Origin: Kitasatospora sp. SolWspMP-SS2h | GTDB taxonomy: Bacteria; Actinomycetota; Actinomycetes; Streptomycetales; Streptomycetaceae | NCBI RefSeq assembly: GCF_003259315.1 | Contig: NZ_QLLT01000013.1 | Location: 1-64,000 of the forward strand | DNA: 64,000 nucleotides | Direction: 5' to 3' | The notes under the pieces: generated by a model | What the model was told of the DNA's origin: nothing | The model's database searches: none | The model's input: the letters and a program-made list of their open reading frames with translations, nothing else | Shown: one piece after another, positions 16,507-25,832 of the stretch | Position numbering within the stretch: position 1 is the first letter of the stretch | Layout of the letters: each line of letters begins with the position of its first letter | Made by a program: the position numbers and the translations under genes

Positions 16507-16862
16507 TGACGACCTCCTCCAACCACCGCACCCCCGCCACCGCACACCACGCGGACGGGGGCCACATCCACCTGAGCCTGCGCGAGGACCTGGACTACTC
16601 CACCAGCCAGGACCTCCTCCGGGAGGCCGCGGCAGCCCTGGCGGACCGCGGACCGGCGGACACCCTGGTCATCGACTGCCGCAGCCTGGACTTCATCGAC
16701 TCCGTCGGCCTGTCGGCCCTCCTCGAAATCCACCGCGACGCCGCTTCCGCCGCCGTCACGATGCACCTCGCCCACATCGGGCCGATCCTCGAGAAGCTGC
16801 TCCGGCTCACCGGCACCTACACCCACCTCACGAGCGCGGCGACACGGGAGAACACCAGCTGA
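16506..16862 (+). CDS. STAS-domain antagonist of the B12/phosphatase operon
   Basis: 118-residue STAS protein. The core LVIDCRSLDFIDSVGLSALLEIH has a DSVG motif with the predicted phosphoserine; the C-terminus ends ILEKLLRLTGTYTHLTS. It is diverged from the two DSS-type STAS paralogues in this window. The GTG at 16506 overlaps the preceding TAG by one base (TAGTG), implying translational coupling. Its expected partners are the SpoIIE phosphatase two genes upstream and an unidentified HATPase kinase. Confidence 0.9.
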   Translation: MTTSSNHRTPATAHHADGGHIHLSLREDLDYSTSQDLLREAAAALADRGPADTLVIDCRSLDFIDSVGLSALLEIHRDAASAAVTMHLAHIGPILEKLLRLTGTYTHLTSAATRENTS

Positions 16863-16965
16863 AGTGCGCCGGGGCGGGCCGGAGGCGTCGTATCGCGGGA
16901 AAGGGGCATGAACCGGAGCGAAAGCGCGTGCACGCGGCCCCAGCGCGAAAGCCGGCGGAGGACTC

Positions 16966-17403
16966 ATGAGCATCGACCGACCCGCACCCGACCCTCCGGT
17001 GTCGCGGAGCGACACCGGAGGAGCACCGCTCCGGACGAAGCGGAGCCGTTCGGGCGCCATCTGGGCGGGGGCGATCACCGCCACCCTCATCCTGGTCCTC
17101 CTGCTGGTCTTCATCCTGCAGAACGGCCAGCACGTGGAGGTCTCCTACCTGGGTGCCCACGGCCGCCTCCCCCTCGGGGTCGCGCTGCTGCTCGCCGCCG
17201 CCAGCGGAGTGCTGCTGGTCGCCGTCCCCGGCTCCGCCCGCATCTGGCAGCTGCGCCGGGCCGCGCGCAGGCAGGCGGCGACCGGAGCGGTACCCCTCGC
17301 CGGGGGTGAGCACCCGACGGTCCCGCACGAAGGCCGGCCCGGCCTCGAACAGGAGCGGCGGAGCAGTTCCTTCGAGAAACCGCCGACGCAGGACGGCCTC
17401 TGA
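16966..17403 (+). CDS. LapA-domain (DUF1049) membrane protein
   Basis: 145-residue inner-membrane protein. Two hydrophobic helices (AIWAGAITATLILVLLLVFI, and GVALLLAAASGVLLVAV) flank the family signature LQNGQHVEVSYLGAHGRLPLG. A charged cytoplasmic tail follows. ATG at 16966 follows GGAGGACTC. In proteobacteria LapA acts with LapB in envelope homeostasis; in actinobacteria the role is unknown. It starts 103 bp after the STAS gene and could be a fourth, loosely linked member of that operon. Confidence 0.88.
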   Translation: MSIDRPAPDPPVSRSDTGGAPLRTKRSRSGAIWAGAITATLILVLLLVFILQNGQHVEVSYLGAHGRLPLGVALLLAAASGVLLVAVPGSARIWQLRRAARRQAATGAVPLAGGEHPTVPHEGRPGLEQERRSSSFEKPPTQDGL

Positions 17404-18445
17404 CCCGAGCACCTCCGGGGCGGCCACGACGCCGGCGCGCACCCGGTGCGTCGGCGCTCGCCGAACACCGGGGCGGCCGCGCCGACCGGCCGGGTCCCGG
17501 CACCTCACAGGACGCGGGCGCCTCCGAGCAGCACCGGCGCTCCGTCCAGGCCGAGCACCGCGGACGCCGACGGCCCTGGTGCACCGCCGCCCAGCGGATC
17601 CGCGACGCCCTGCGCCGCTCCGCCCAGGGCCGTTGACGCACCGCCACCGCCCGCCGCCGGGATGCTGTCCGATCGCTCGGCCCGCGAACGGCGTGGATCG
17701 CCACGTGCGGCGGGCACCGTATCGGTCACCGAGGAGGAGGGAGACGCCGTGCCGGAAGGACGTGATCCTTCCGAGGGCGACGGAGTGAGCTGGAGCAGCC
17801 ACGGCCGGAGGCCCGAGTGCCCGCGGAGCGAGGGTTCCTGACAGCCGGTCGCTCCGGACGACGAGCGGTGCGGGGAGGTCCGGCCCGCCGTCTGCGTCGA
17901 GCGGGTGGCGGGCCGGGGAGTTTCAGTGGGCGCAGAGGGGGTCGGTGGTGGTGTCGGCACCGTCCCGGGGTGCGCGGGTGGGGCAGGTGGGGCGGTGCGG
18001 TCGTCCCGGCCCCGGACGGCAGATTTTAGACATTTAACCGGAACAGGCCACTCCCCTCTCGCCTTCGTGGCCGGTTGCGGCCGCTTTCGAGGCCGGAAGG
18101 AATTGCGACGCATGCGGAAAATTTCCGTGATTGCATAACCCCTGCTGCGCGGCTCCCCCCCGGGAACTCCTACCGGGTGGGCCGGGACGAAAGGCCGCCC
18201 CGCAGCGAAAGTGCATCGCAGATCCCGCAGGCGCGCACCGGGGATCGCGCGCTGACCGCCGGGAGTTCACGCGGGTCACGAATCGCGCGGGAATCGGCCG
18301 TGAGCACCGCAGACTTCTCACGCACCACACGGGGATCGGGGCACGGTACGACTGTTCGATCGAATTGACGCGTATTGTTCCCTGGCTGTTCTACCGCCTC
18401 CTAGGGTGACGATCTCCCCGTTTCGTACACACTTTTGGAGCCGGC
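17404..18445. other. 1-kb gap with lower-GC segments, no supported gene
   Basis: No convincing gene. A 30-codon frame at 17749-17841 has a good ribosome binding site (GAGGAGGAGGGAG) but resembles nothing known. Segments at about 18020-18140 and 18320-18440 are noticeably AT-richer than the surroundings (GATTTTAGACATTTAACC) and probably hold promoters; a TTGACG hexamer lies at 18365-18370 upstream of the sigma factor gene. Confidence 0.45.
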
Positions 18446-19015
18446 GTGAACGCCCACGACTGCCCCGACCCCGCCGCCGCGCAAAGCCTGGTCGAAGCCG
18501 CCAGATCCGGTGACCCGCAGGCATGGACCGAGGTCTACCGGCACTACCACCCCGCCGTGTTCGGGTTCTTGATGCGTCGGACGAGCGGCGACCGGCCCCT
18601 GGCCGAGGACCTGGCCCAGGACACCTTCGTCAAGGCCCTGACCGGCATCGAGAAATTCCAGTGGTCCGGCACCGATCTCGGGGCGTGGCTGCTGACCATC
18701 GCCCGCAACACCTTCCTCGACCATCGAAAACGCCGCTCCACCTCTCGCGAGTCACCGACCGGTGACGCCGTGGATCGCGACTGCGGCACCCGCGTGGAGG
18801 ACGTGATCATCGCCCGCATGGAAGCCGAACGGCTGTGGGCGGCCATGGGGCTGCTCAACTCCCGCCAGCGGAGCGTGATAGCCATGCGGTATTGGGAGGA
18901 ACTCAGTTCCCAGGAAATCGCCACTCGCGTCGGCCTGCGGACCGGAGCCGTCAAGACCCTCGCCTACCGCGCCCGGACCAACCTGCGCCGCTCCCTCACC
19001 CCGTACGGCACGTGA
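18446..19015 (+). CDS. ECF (sigma-70 family) RNA polymerase sigma factor
   Basis: 189-residue extracytoplasmic-function sigma factor. Region 2 is clear (PAVFGFLMRR, AEDLAQDTFVKAL, the region 2.4 part FQWSGTDLGAWLLTIARNTFLDHRKRR). Region 4 has LNSRQRSVIAMRYWEELSSQEIATRVGLRTGAVKTLAYRAR, ending in an Arg-rich helix. GTG at 18446 follows TTGGAG. No anti-sigma gene with a zinc-binding HxxxCxxC motif lies next to it. The lipoprotein remnant downstream is convergent, so the partner is unknown and lies elsewhere if it exists. Confidence 0.93.
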   Translation: MNAHDCPDPAAAQSLVEAARSGDPQAWTEVYRHYHPAVFGFLMRRTSGDRPLAEDLAQDTFVKALTGIEKFQWSGTDLGAWLLTIARNTFLDHRKRRSTSRESPTGDAVDRDCGTRVEDVIIARMEAERLWAAMGLLNSRQRSVIAMRYWEELSSQEIATRVGLRTGAVKTLAYRARTNLRRSLTPYGT

Positions 19016-19190
19016 CTCCCCGATACGGCCACGGACGGTACGTGGTGCTCGTCGGCGATGACGCGGTCGAACCGGGCGCGGGTCCGGGTACGGTCCGCCA
19101 CGGGGACGGCCGAGGGTGGGATCACCCGCCTCGCCCCGGTCGCGACCCGGCGGCCCGGCGGCCCGGCACCGCCGGTGCGGACGCCCCCTG

Positions 19191-19789
19191 TCAGCCCTCT
19201 CCCTGTCCCTCTCCCCCGATCGGGCCGATCCTGACCCGGTCGCCGCCGCTGTCGTCCGTGACCGGCGGTGAGTCGGCGCCCGGCCAGGGAAGGGTGACCG
19301 ACTGGGTCCCGTCCGGCGGGGTCACCACCAGGCCGGTGATCCGCACGCCCGTGCCACCCGAGGTGTTGAGCGGATAGTGGATCCCGACGAACGTCGACCT
19401 GCCGCTCTCCAGGGTGGCCTCGGGTGCCGGACGGCCACTGCGCCACACGGAGATCGCCCCCGCCGAGGTCTGCGGGTCGGCGCCCGCGTACCCGGCGAGC
19501 GTACGGCTTCTGCCCCTGTGGTTGTTCAGCTCGACCACCACGGTGTTCTCGGCGTCGCCGGTGACGGCGTGGCCGGAGGCGGTGACGCCCAGGTCCGCCG
19601 TCCGGCGCTCGGCGGGGGCGCCGGGTCCGGGTCCTCGGAAGCCGGGCCGCTGCCGGGGGTGGTGCTGACGGTAGCGGCGGGGCTGCTGGACGGGGCGCTC
19701 CGCGCACCGCCCGTACCGTCGCTCCGGCAGGCGGCGAGCGCGAGGGCGGCGGCGGTCAGGACCACGAAGGCGGACTTGCGGATGCGCAC
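19191..19789 (-). pseudogene. Frameshifted lipoprotein gene (DUF4232-like)
   Basis: A GTG at 19789 after GGAG starts a lipoprotein signal (MRIRKSAFVVLTAAALALAAC, lipobox LALAAC). After ~55 codons the sense continues in another minus frame, which carries ADLGVTASGHAVTGDAENTVVVEL, RSRTLAGYAGAD and WPGADSPP, a secreted beta-sandwich resembling DUF4232 proteins, ending at 19191. The switch point lies close to a run of five G at about 19613-19620, so one base is missing or extra there. This could be a sequencing or assembly slip or a real mutation. It lies convergent to the ECF sigma factor gene. Confidence 0.7.
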
Positions 19790-20220
19790 GCCGCTCTCCT
19801 CTGGATTCCGGGTCGGACCCGTCCGACCGAGGAGGCCGGCCCGCGGAAGCCCGGGACCCGCCCGCCCGGACGGAACACTCCCCGGGGTCCGCCCTCGAAC
19901 GTGCCGGCGACACGCACCACCGCGGCCGGCCGCGCGACAGGCGTGGCGAGCGGGCTCTGCCGACCGGGCACCGGGACGGCCGACACCCGTCCCGCCTCGG
20001 AGACGCACCGCAATCAAGCCGTCCGGCCGGCCGCGCGGATGAACCGCCCGAGCCCGGGAAGGCGACCGCAGAAGCCGCATCGCCGTCTTCTGCAAGCGAA
20101 TTGACGGCGTGTCACACTCGCCGAAGGCCGGCCTCCGGCGCGGACGCGGCACCGCCGGAGGCCGTCGGGCCGCCTCCGGACGCTCCGGCCGTTCCGCCCC
20201 TTCCGTTCAGGAGGAACCCC
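19790..20220. other. Divergent intergenic gap
   Basis: 431 bp between the lipoprotein remnant and the GPP34 gene. No gene or strong hairpin was seen. Confidence 0.4.
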
Positions 20221-20892
20221 ATGATCATGACACTCCCGCAGAAGCTCTACCTGCTCGGCTACAGCCCCGACAAGGAGAAGTTCGAGGTCGACAACCTCCA
20301 GTTCCGGGGCCAGCGCCTGCGGGCCGGGGCCCTCGCGGAGCTGGTGTCCGACCAGGCTCTCGCTGTCCGGCCGGGCAAGCGCCCCGGCGCCGTCCGGCTC
20401 GGCGACGCACCGCCCAAGGACGCCTTCCTCGCCGAGGTCTGGAAGGAGACGTCCCCCGAGGAGCCCAGGAGCTGGCTGGATCTGATCCAGCCCTCCGCCC
20501 ACCGGGCCGAGTCGTCCGTCCGCGAGCAGCTCGCGGCCGCCGGGGAGATCGGCATCCCCGAGATCAAGGGGCTCAAGAAGCTGTCGCTGCTCGCGCAGCA
20601 CGAGGTCCCGGTCCACCACCCGGACCACGTCACCGCGCTCCGGGAGGAGGTCCGGGAGCCGGTTCTGCAGGACGCGGATCCCCTGACCCTGCCACCGCTC
20701 GCCCTGGCCCTGACGGTGATCTCCGCGGAGAGCGACCGGCACCACCTCTTCAGCCGCGACGAGCGCCACGCCCACGAGGCGACGATCGAGGCGGTCCGGG
20801 AGCGGTTCGACGCCGTCTTCCCCGGTCTGCGCGACGCCCTCCGGACGTCCATGAACGCGCTGCGCCCGTCCGGGGGCGGATGGGGCCAGTGA
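20221..20892 (+). CDS. GPP34 (GOLPH3-like) family phosphoprotein
   Basis: 223-residue protein with the GPP34 fold: TLPQKLYLLGYSPDKEKF at the start, RAGALAELVSDQALAV, then the long helical bundle with REEVREPVLQDADPLTLPPLALALTVISAE. Eukaryotic relatives bind PI4P on Golgi membranes. Streptomyces and Kitasatospora carry many paralogues of unknown function, some tied to membrane traffic or exploration. ATG at 20221 follows AGGAGGAA; the ATG two codons later is less well spaced. It is monocistronic, upstream of catalase. Confidence 0.9.
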   Translation: MIMTLPQKLYLLGYSPDKEKFEVDNLQFRGQRLRAGALAELVSDQALAVRPGKRPGAVRLGDAPPKDAFLAEVWKETSPEEPRSWLDLIQPSAHRAESSVREQLAAAGEIGIPEIKGLKKLSLLAQHEVPVHHPDHVTALREEVREPVLQDADPLTLPPLALALTVISAESDRHHLFSRDERHAHEATIEAVRERFDAVFPGLRDALRTSMNALRPSGGGWGQ

Positions 20893-21106
20893 GGCACGGC
20901 CCGGATCGCGCCGCACAGGGGTCGCCGATCCGTGCCCGCGCCGTGCCGGTACCCCGTACGCACCACGTCTCCGAGGCGGCCCGTTGTTTCGCGTGTTTCC
21001 TTGGGGACAGACGCATTCACGCCGCACCGGGGCGCACTCAGCGCGCCGCGCGGCTCCGAGGGGTGGTTCTCGCCGCCCCGCCGCACTGCCTTGGGAGGCG
21101 GACCTC

Positions 21107-22624
21107 TTGACCGACGTCCCCGCGACCACCACCGATTCGGGTGCACCCGCCGAGAGCGACGAGCACTCGCTGACGGCCGGGCCCGGCGGCCCGGTGCTGC
21201 TGCAGGATGCCTACCTGATCGAGCAGATGGCCCAGTTCAACCGCGAGCGGATCCCGGAGCGCCAGCCGCACGCGAAGGGCAGCGGCGCTTTCGGCCACTT
21301 CGAAGTGACGGCCGACGTGAGCGCCTACACGAAGGCGGCCGTTTTCCAGCCCGGGACCCGAACGGAGGTCCTCGCCCGGTTCTCGACCGTGGCCGGGGAG
21401 CGCGGTAGCCCGGACACCTGGCGCGACCCCCGTGGCTTCGCCCTGAAGTTCTACACCTCGCAGGGCAACTACGACATGGTCGGCAACAACACCCCCGTGT
21501 TCTTCGTCAAGGACCCCCTGAAGTTCCAGCACTTCATCCGCTCGCAGAAGCGCCGGGCGGACAACAACCTGCGCGACCACGACATGCAGTGGGACTTCTG
21601 GACGCTCTCGCCGGAGTCGGCGCACCAGGTGGCCTGGTTGATGGGTGACCGCGGCATTCCGCGGTCCTGGCGGCACATGAACGGCTACAGCTCCCACACG
21701 TACCTGTGGATCAGTGAGAGCGGCCGCCGTTCCTGGGTGAAGTACCACTTCAAGACCGACCAGGGCATCGAGTTCTTCACCCAGGACGAGGCCGACCAGA
21801 TGGCCGCCGTGGACACGGACTACCACACCCGTGACCTGTTCGAACACATCCGCGACGGGCAGTACCCGAGCTGGACCCTGCACGTCCAGGTGATGCCGTT
21901 CGAGGACGCGCAGGACTACCGGTTCAACCCGTTCGACCTGACCAAGGTGTGGCCGCACAGCGACTACCCGCTCATCGAGGTCGGCCGGCTGACCCTGGAC
22001 CGCAACCCCGTGGACCACCACGCCCAGATCGAACAGGCGGCGTTCCAGCCCAACAACCTGGTCCCCGGCATCGGCCCGAGCCCCGACCGGATGCTCCTGG
22101 CCCGGCTGTTCGCCTACGCCGACTCGCACCGGTACCGGATCGGCACCAACTACCAGCAGCTGCCGGTCAACGCGCCCGCCGTACCGGTGCACAGCTACTC
22201 CAAGGACGGGGCGATGGCGTTCCGGTCCACCACGGATCCGGTGTACGCGCCCAACTCGAAGGGCGGCCCGGCCGCCGACACGGCCCGCTTCGGCACCCCG
22301 CCGAGCTGGGAGGTGAGCGGCGAGATCACGCGCAGCGCCTACGTGGACCACCCCGAGGACGACGACTGGGGCCAGGCGGGCACGATGGTGCGCGAGGTCC
22401 TGGACGACCAGGCCCGGACCAGGCTGGTCGACAACGTCGTCGGCCACCTGCTCAACGGGGTCAGCGACCCCGTCCTGGAGCGGGCCTTCGACTACTGGGC
22501 GCACATCGACGCCGACCTGGGCCGCCGGATCCGGGAGGGCGTGCGGGCCAAGGCCGGCGAGAAGGACCCGAAGGCGGAGAAGCAGGCGAATCCGGCCCGC
22601 GAGTCCATGCAGCACAAGGCTTGA
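21107..22624 (+). CDS. katA: Monofunctional haem catalase
   Basis: 505-residue small-subunit (clade 3-like) catalase that dismutates hydrogen peroxide in the cytoplasm. Diagnostic motifs: FNRERIPERQPHAKGSGAFG with the distal His, the conserved catalytic Asn in GNNTPVFFVKDP, and the haem-proximal Tyr region RLFAYADSHRYRIGTNY. Most catalases have V-V-H-A-K-G; here the first two positions are Q-P. I take the TTG at 21107, which follows GGGAGGCGGACC; no ATG or GTG gives a better N-terminus. Symbol by family, not by orthology. Confidence 0.93.
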   Translation: MTDVPATTTDSGAPAESDEHSLTAGPGGPVLLQDAYLIEQMAQFNRERIPERQPHAKGSGAFGHFEVTADVSAYTKAAVFQPGTRTEVLARFSTVAGERGSPDTWRDPRGFALKFYTSQGNYDMVGNNTPVFFVKDPLKFQHFIRSQKRRADNNLRDHDMQWDFWTLSPESAHQVAWLMGDRGIPRSWRHMNGYSSHTYLWISESGRRSWVKYHFKTDQGIEFFTQDEADQMAAVDTDYHTRDLFEHIRDGQYPSWTLHVQVMPFEDAQDYRFNPFDLTKVWPHSDYPLIEVGRLTLDRNPVDHHAQIEQAAFQPNNLVPGIGPSPDRMLLARLFAYADSHRYRIGTNYQQLPVNAPAVPVHSYSKDGAMAFRSTTDPVYAPNSKGGPAADTARFGTPPSWEVSGEITRSAYVDHPEDDDWGQAGTMVREVLDDQARTRLVDNVVGHLLNGVSDPVLERAFDYWAHIDADLGRRIREGVRAKAGEKDPKAEKQANPARESMQHKA

Positions 22625-23301
22625 TCCACCGTGCCCGCCGCCGGGGCCCGGGCAGGCGGCGGCCGGGACGGCCGCGTGTCCGGCCCCTGCCCGGGGTCCT
22701 CGGCCGGGGAGTGGGGTCGACGCACTCGGCGAGGTGACCGTGGACGGTCCGGGTGCCGGTGATCCGGCGCCTGCCCGCCGACGGGCGGACGGCCGTCGGC
22801 CTCGGACACCCGGCAGCGAGCCCGGCGGTGCGCGCCGCCGTCGGGGCGATGCGGGCGCGCTGACCGCGCGTGCCGTCACCGCCCCGGCGGCGGCGCGGTC
22901 ATGGGTCGCCCGGAGCGGGCCCGAGCGGGTACCACCCCCTGCCCCACGGGCACCGCACCGGCGGCCCGGCCCCGCCCACCGCGTGCCCTCGGCCACCGCC
23001 CGCCGGGGAGCCGGGAGTTCGACGGTCCGACCCGCCAGGTGCCGACGCGGGACACCGGTCAGCGCCCGCCGGCCGGGGACGGCACGTTCACCGTGATCGC
23101 CACGGCGAGGAGCACTACGCCCCCGCCCCGGACGGCGCATCACCTCGCAGTCGCGCGCCGCCCCTTCAGGGCGTGACCGGGCCGGCAGGCACCCCCTCCA
23201 CCCAACAGGTGCTTTCTGCGCATTCGTTCTAGTTTGTTACGTGGCGCGGTTCCCCGTGCCCGGGCATTCACGTGCTTGTCACCGTTCCTTATGGAGTTGA
23301 C
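22625..23301. other. 677-bp intergenic gap
   Basis: No supported gene. The first 60 bp contain imperfect GC-rich repeats that may terminate catalase transcription. The last ~100 bp are AT-richer (CGTTCTAGTTTGTTACG near 23225) and probably hold the esterase promoter. Confidence 0.4.
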
Positions 23302-24273
23302 ATGACGCAGCTTCCCCCGCCGATCACCCCCTTCCTGGAGCCGGCCGCCAAGGAGCTGGCCGAGGCCACCGCCCCGCACCCGCGGATCTACGAGGTGCCG
23401 CCGCCCGAGGGCCGGGACATCCTGCTCGGCCTCCAGAGCGGCGAGGGCGTCGAGCGCCCGGCCGTGGACGAGGAGTGGGTGAGCGTCGACGCGGGCGAGT
23501 GGGGTCCCGTACGCGTGCGGATCATCAAGCCCAAGGGGGCCGGCGGCCCGCTGCCCGTGGTCTTCTACATCCACGGCGCGGGCTGGGTCTTCGGCGACGA
23601 CAAGACCCACGACCGGCTGTTCCGCGAACTGGCGGTCGGCGCGGGCGCGGCCGGCGTCTTCCCGGTCTACGACCGGGCGCCGGAGGCGAAGTACCCGACC
23701 CAGGTCGAGCAGAACTACGCGGTCGGCCTCTGGCTGAAGGAGCACGGCGCCGAACACGGCCTGGACGCCTCCCGCGTCGCCGTCACCGGCGAATCGGTCG
23801 GCGGCTGCATGTCCGCGGTCTTCGCGAACATGAACAAGGAGCGCGGCGGCCTGGACCTCAAGGCCCAGGTCCTGCTCTACCCGGTCACCAACGCGGACTT
23901 CGAGACCCCGTCCTACCAGCAGTTCGCCGAGGGCTACTACCTCACCCGCGACGGCATGATCTGGTTCTGGGACCAGTACTCCGACCCGGACCAGCGCAAG
24001 GAACCGCACGCCTCCCCGCTGCAGACCCCGCTCGAGGACCTGCGCGGCCTGCCCACCACCCTGGTCATCACCGACGAGGCCGACGTGCTGCGCGACGAGG
24101 GCGAGCAGTACGCCGGCAAGCTCCGCGAGGCCGGCGTCGACGTCACCGCCGTCCGCGTCGCCGGCATGGTCCACGACTTCCTCCTCCTGGACAGCCTGCG
24201 CGACACCCGCGCCGCCAACGTCGCCCGCCACCTCGCCGTCGACGCCCTCAAGAAGGCCCTGCACGACGGCTGA
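23302..24273 (+). CDS. Alpha/beta-hydrolase esterase (hormone-sensitive-lipase family)
   Basis: 323-residue serine esterase. The oxyanion motif is HGAGW (family HGGGW), the nucleophile elbow GESVGG (Ser nucleophile), the acid Asp lies in ITDEADVLRDEGE and the catalytic His in GMVHDF, with a cap region near the N-terminus. ATG at 23302 has GGAG five bases upstream; an earlier in-frame start at 23272 lacks one. There is no signal peptide, so it is cytoplasmic. The substrate is unknown. The next gene (amidohydrolase, same strand, 177 bp away) may be co-expressed. Confidence 0.9.
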   Translation: MTQLPPPITPFLEPAAKELAEATAPHPRIYEVPPPEGRDILLGLQSGEGVERPAVDEEWVSVDAGEWGPVRVRIIKPKGAGGPLPVVFYIHGAGWVFGDDKTHDRLFRELAVGAGAAGVFPVYDRAPEAKYPTQVEQNYAVGLWLKEHGAEHGLDASRVAVTGESVGGCMSAVFANMNKERGGLDLKAQVLLYPVTNADFETPSYQQFAEGYYLTRDGMIWFWDQYSDPDQRKEPHASPLQTPLEDLRGLPTTLVITDEADVLRDEGEQYAGKLREAGVDVTAVRVAGMVHDFLLLDSLRDTRAANVARHLAVDALKKALHDG

Positions 24274-24450
24274 CCACCGCGCCGCACCCGCCCTGTCCGG
24301 ACGCGGCTCCCGCAGCTCCTCCGGTGACCGGGGCGGCGGCGCGGGGCCGCGCCCCCGTCGGAGACCGGCTCGCCCCCGCGGGCACGCCGCTGCCCACCAG
24401 CACGCACAGTCACGGTGACGAGTGCAGTGCGTCGACGAAGGAGGCGGAGC

Positions 24451-25680
24451 ATGACCACGCTCCTGAGGGGTGCAACCGTCTGGGACGGCGTGTCGGACGC
24501 TCCGGGCGGACGGCGTGACGTCCTGGTCGTCGGGGACCGGATCTCCGCCGTCGAGGACGGCATCCGTCCGCCGGACGGCGCCGAGGTGGTGGAGCTGGCC
24601 GGTCACACGCTGCTGCCGGGGTTCATCGACTGCCACACGCACGTCACCCTCACGCCGGCCCTCGTACCGGCGCTGCTCGCCTCCCCGGTGGCCGTCGCCC
24701 TGGAGGCGCTGCCGGTGCTGCGTACCCTGCTGATGAACGGCTTCACCACCGTCCGCGACCTGATGACTGCGGACAACGGCTACAACACGCTCGACCTGCG
24801 CGACGCCGTCGCCGCGGGGCTGGTCGTCGGCCCGCGGATGTTCGTGGCACCGCACATGATCTCCGCGCGTGGCGGTCACGGCGACTTCAGCGCGGCGGTC
24901 GCCGACCAGTACCAGGGCCACGGGCGGCCGCTGGAACTCGCCTGTGCCGACGGCCCGGACGAAATCCGCACCCGGGTGCGCGCCGAGGTCCGGGCGGGTG
25001 CGGACTGGATCAAGTTCGCGGCGACGGGCGGCTTCTCCAGCCCGTCCGACGACCCGTCCCAGGTCACCTACGGCCAGGAGGAGATGGACACCCTGGTCGC
25101 CACCGCCCGCGACCTGGGCCGTCCCGCCACCCCGCACTGCTACGGCGACGAGGGCGTCCGCCGCGCCGTCCTGGCCGGGGTGCGCAGCATCGACCACGGC
25201 AACCTGGCCAGCGCGGCGACGCTGCGGCTCATGGCGGAACGCGGCGTGTTCCTGGTGCCCACCCAGTACACCGTGCTGACCAGCGCCCGGCTGGTCGACG
25301 ACGACGCCCACTGGGCGGGCAAGCCCCCGCACAAGCGGAGCAAGTTCCGGCGCTACCGGCAGGCACTGCTCGACGCCGCGGCGGCCGTCGCCGCGAGCGA
25401 CGTGAAGATCGCGTTCGGCACGGACGCGGGCATGTTCCCGCACGGCGAGAACTGGCGGGAGTTCCCCACCATGGTCTCCACCGGCATCACCCCGGCCCGG
25501 GCGCTCAGGGCGGCCACCAGCGTCGCGGCCGAGCTCCTCGGCCGCGACGACCTCGGCGTCCTCGCCCCCGGCAGAACCGCCGACGTCGTCGCCGTCCCCG
25601 GAGACCCGTTCGAGGACATCACCCTCACCGGCAGGGTCGACTTCGTCATGAAGGCGGGCACGGTCCACCGGCGCCCGTGA
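24451..25680 (+). CDS. Metal-dependent amidohydrolase (Xaa-Pro dipeptidase/imidazolonepropionase-like)
   Basis: 409-residue binuclear-metal TIM-barrel hydrolase. Metal ligands are visible in order: HxH in DCHTHV, Lys in WIKFAATGG, His in PHCYG, His in SIDHGN, Asp in FGTDAGMFPHG. The C-terminal composite beta domain closes with LAPGRTADVVAVPGDPFEDI. Family members cleave cyclic amides or Xaa-Pro dipeptides; substrate not deducible. ATG at 24451 follows GGAGGCGGAGC; an in-frame ATG at 24415 would add an Arg-rich stretch. A 14-bp repeat array begins 40 bp after its stop. Confidence 0.92.
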   Translation: MTTLLRGATVWDGVSDAPGGRRDVLVVGDRISAVEDGIRPPDGAEVVELAGHTLLPGFIDCHTHVTLTPALVPALLASPVAVALEALPVLRTLLMNGFTTVRDLMTADNGYNTLDLRDAVAAGLVVGPRMFVAPHMISARGGHGDFSAAVADQYQGHGRPLELACADGPDEIRTRVRAEVRAGADWIKFAATGGFSSPSDDPSQVTYGQEEMDTLVATARDLGRPATPHCYGDEGVRRAVLAGVRSIDHGNLASAATLRLMAERGVFLVPTQYTVLTSARLVDDDAHWAGKPPHKRSKFRRYRQALLDAAAAVAASDVKIAFGTDAGMFPHGENWREFPTMVSTGITPARALRAATSVAAELLGRDDLGVLAPGRTADVVAVPGDPFEDITLTGRVDFVMKAGTVHRRP

Positions 25681-25720
25681 ACGCGCCGTCCACCGGGCAC
25701 GGCGCTCGCGGGCGTCCTGC

Positions 25721-25832
25721 TTGATCGGAACGCCTCGATCGGGACGCCTCGATCGGGACGTCTTGACCGGGACGCCTCGATCGGGACGCCTCGATCGGGA
25801 CGTCTTGATCGGGACGTCTTGACCAGGACGTC
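25721..25832 (+). repeat. 14-bp tandem repeat, 8 copies
   Basis: Eight contiguous units of consensus TYGATCGGGACGYC (25721-25832). CGATCG and GACGTC palindromes recur, so the array offers repeated dyad sites. Copy-to-copy changes are confined to a few positions. It lies between the amidohydrolase stop and the promoter region of the secreted protein at 26253. Confidence 0.95.

Noticed and set aside
17749..17841. 30-codon frame with a good ribosome binding site
   Set aside because: Too short and featureless to support as a gene.
25721..25832. CRISPR array
   Set aside because: Units are contiguous 14-mers with no spacers and no cas genes.
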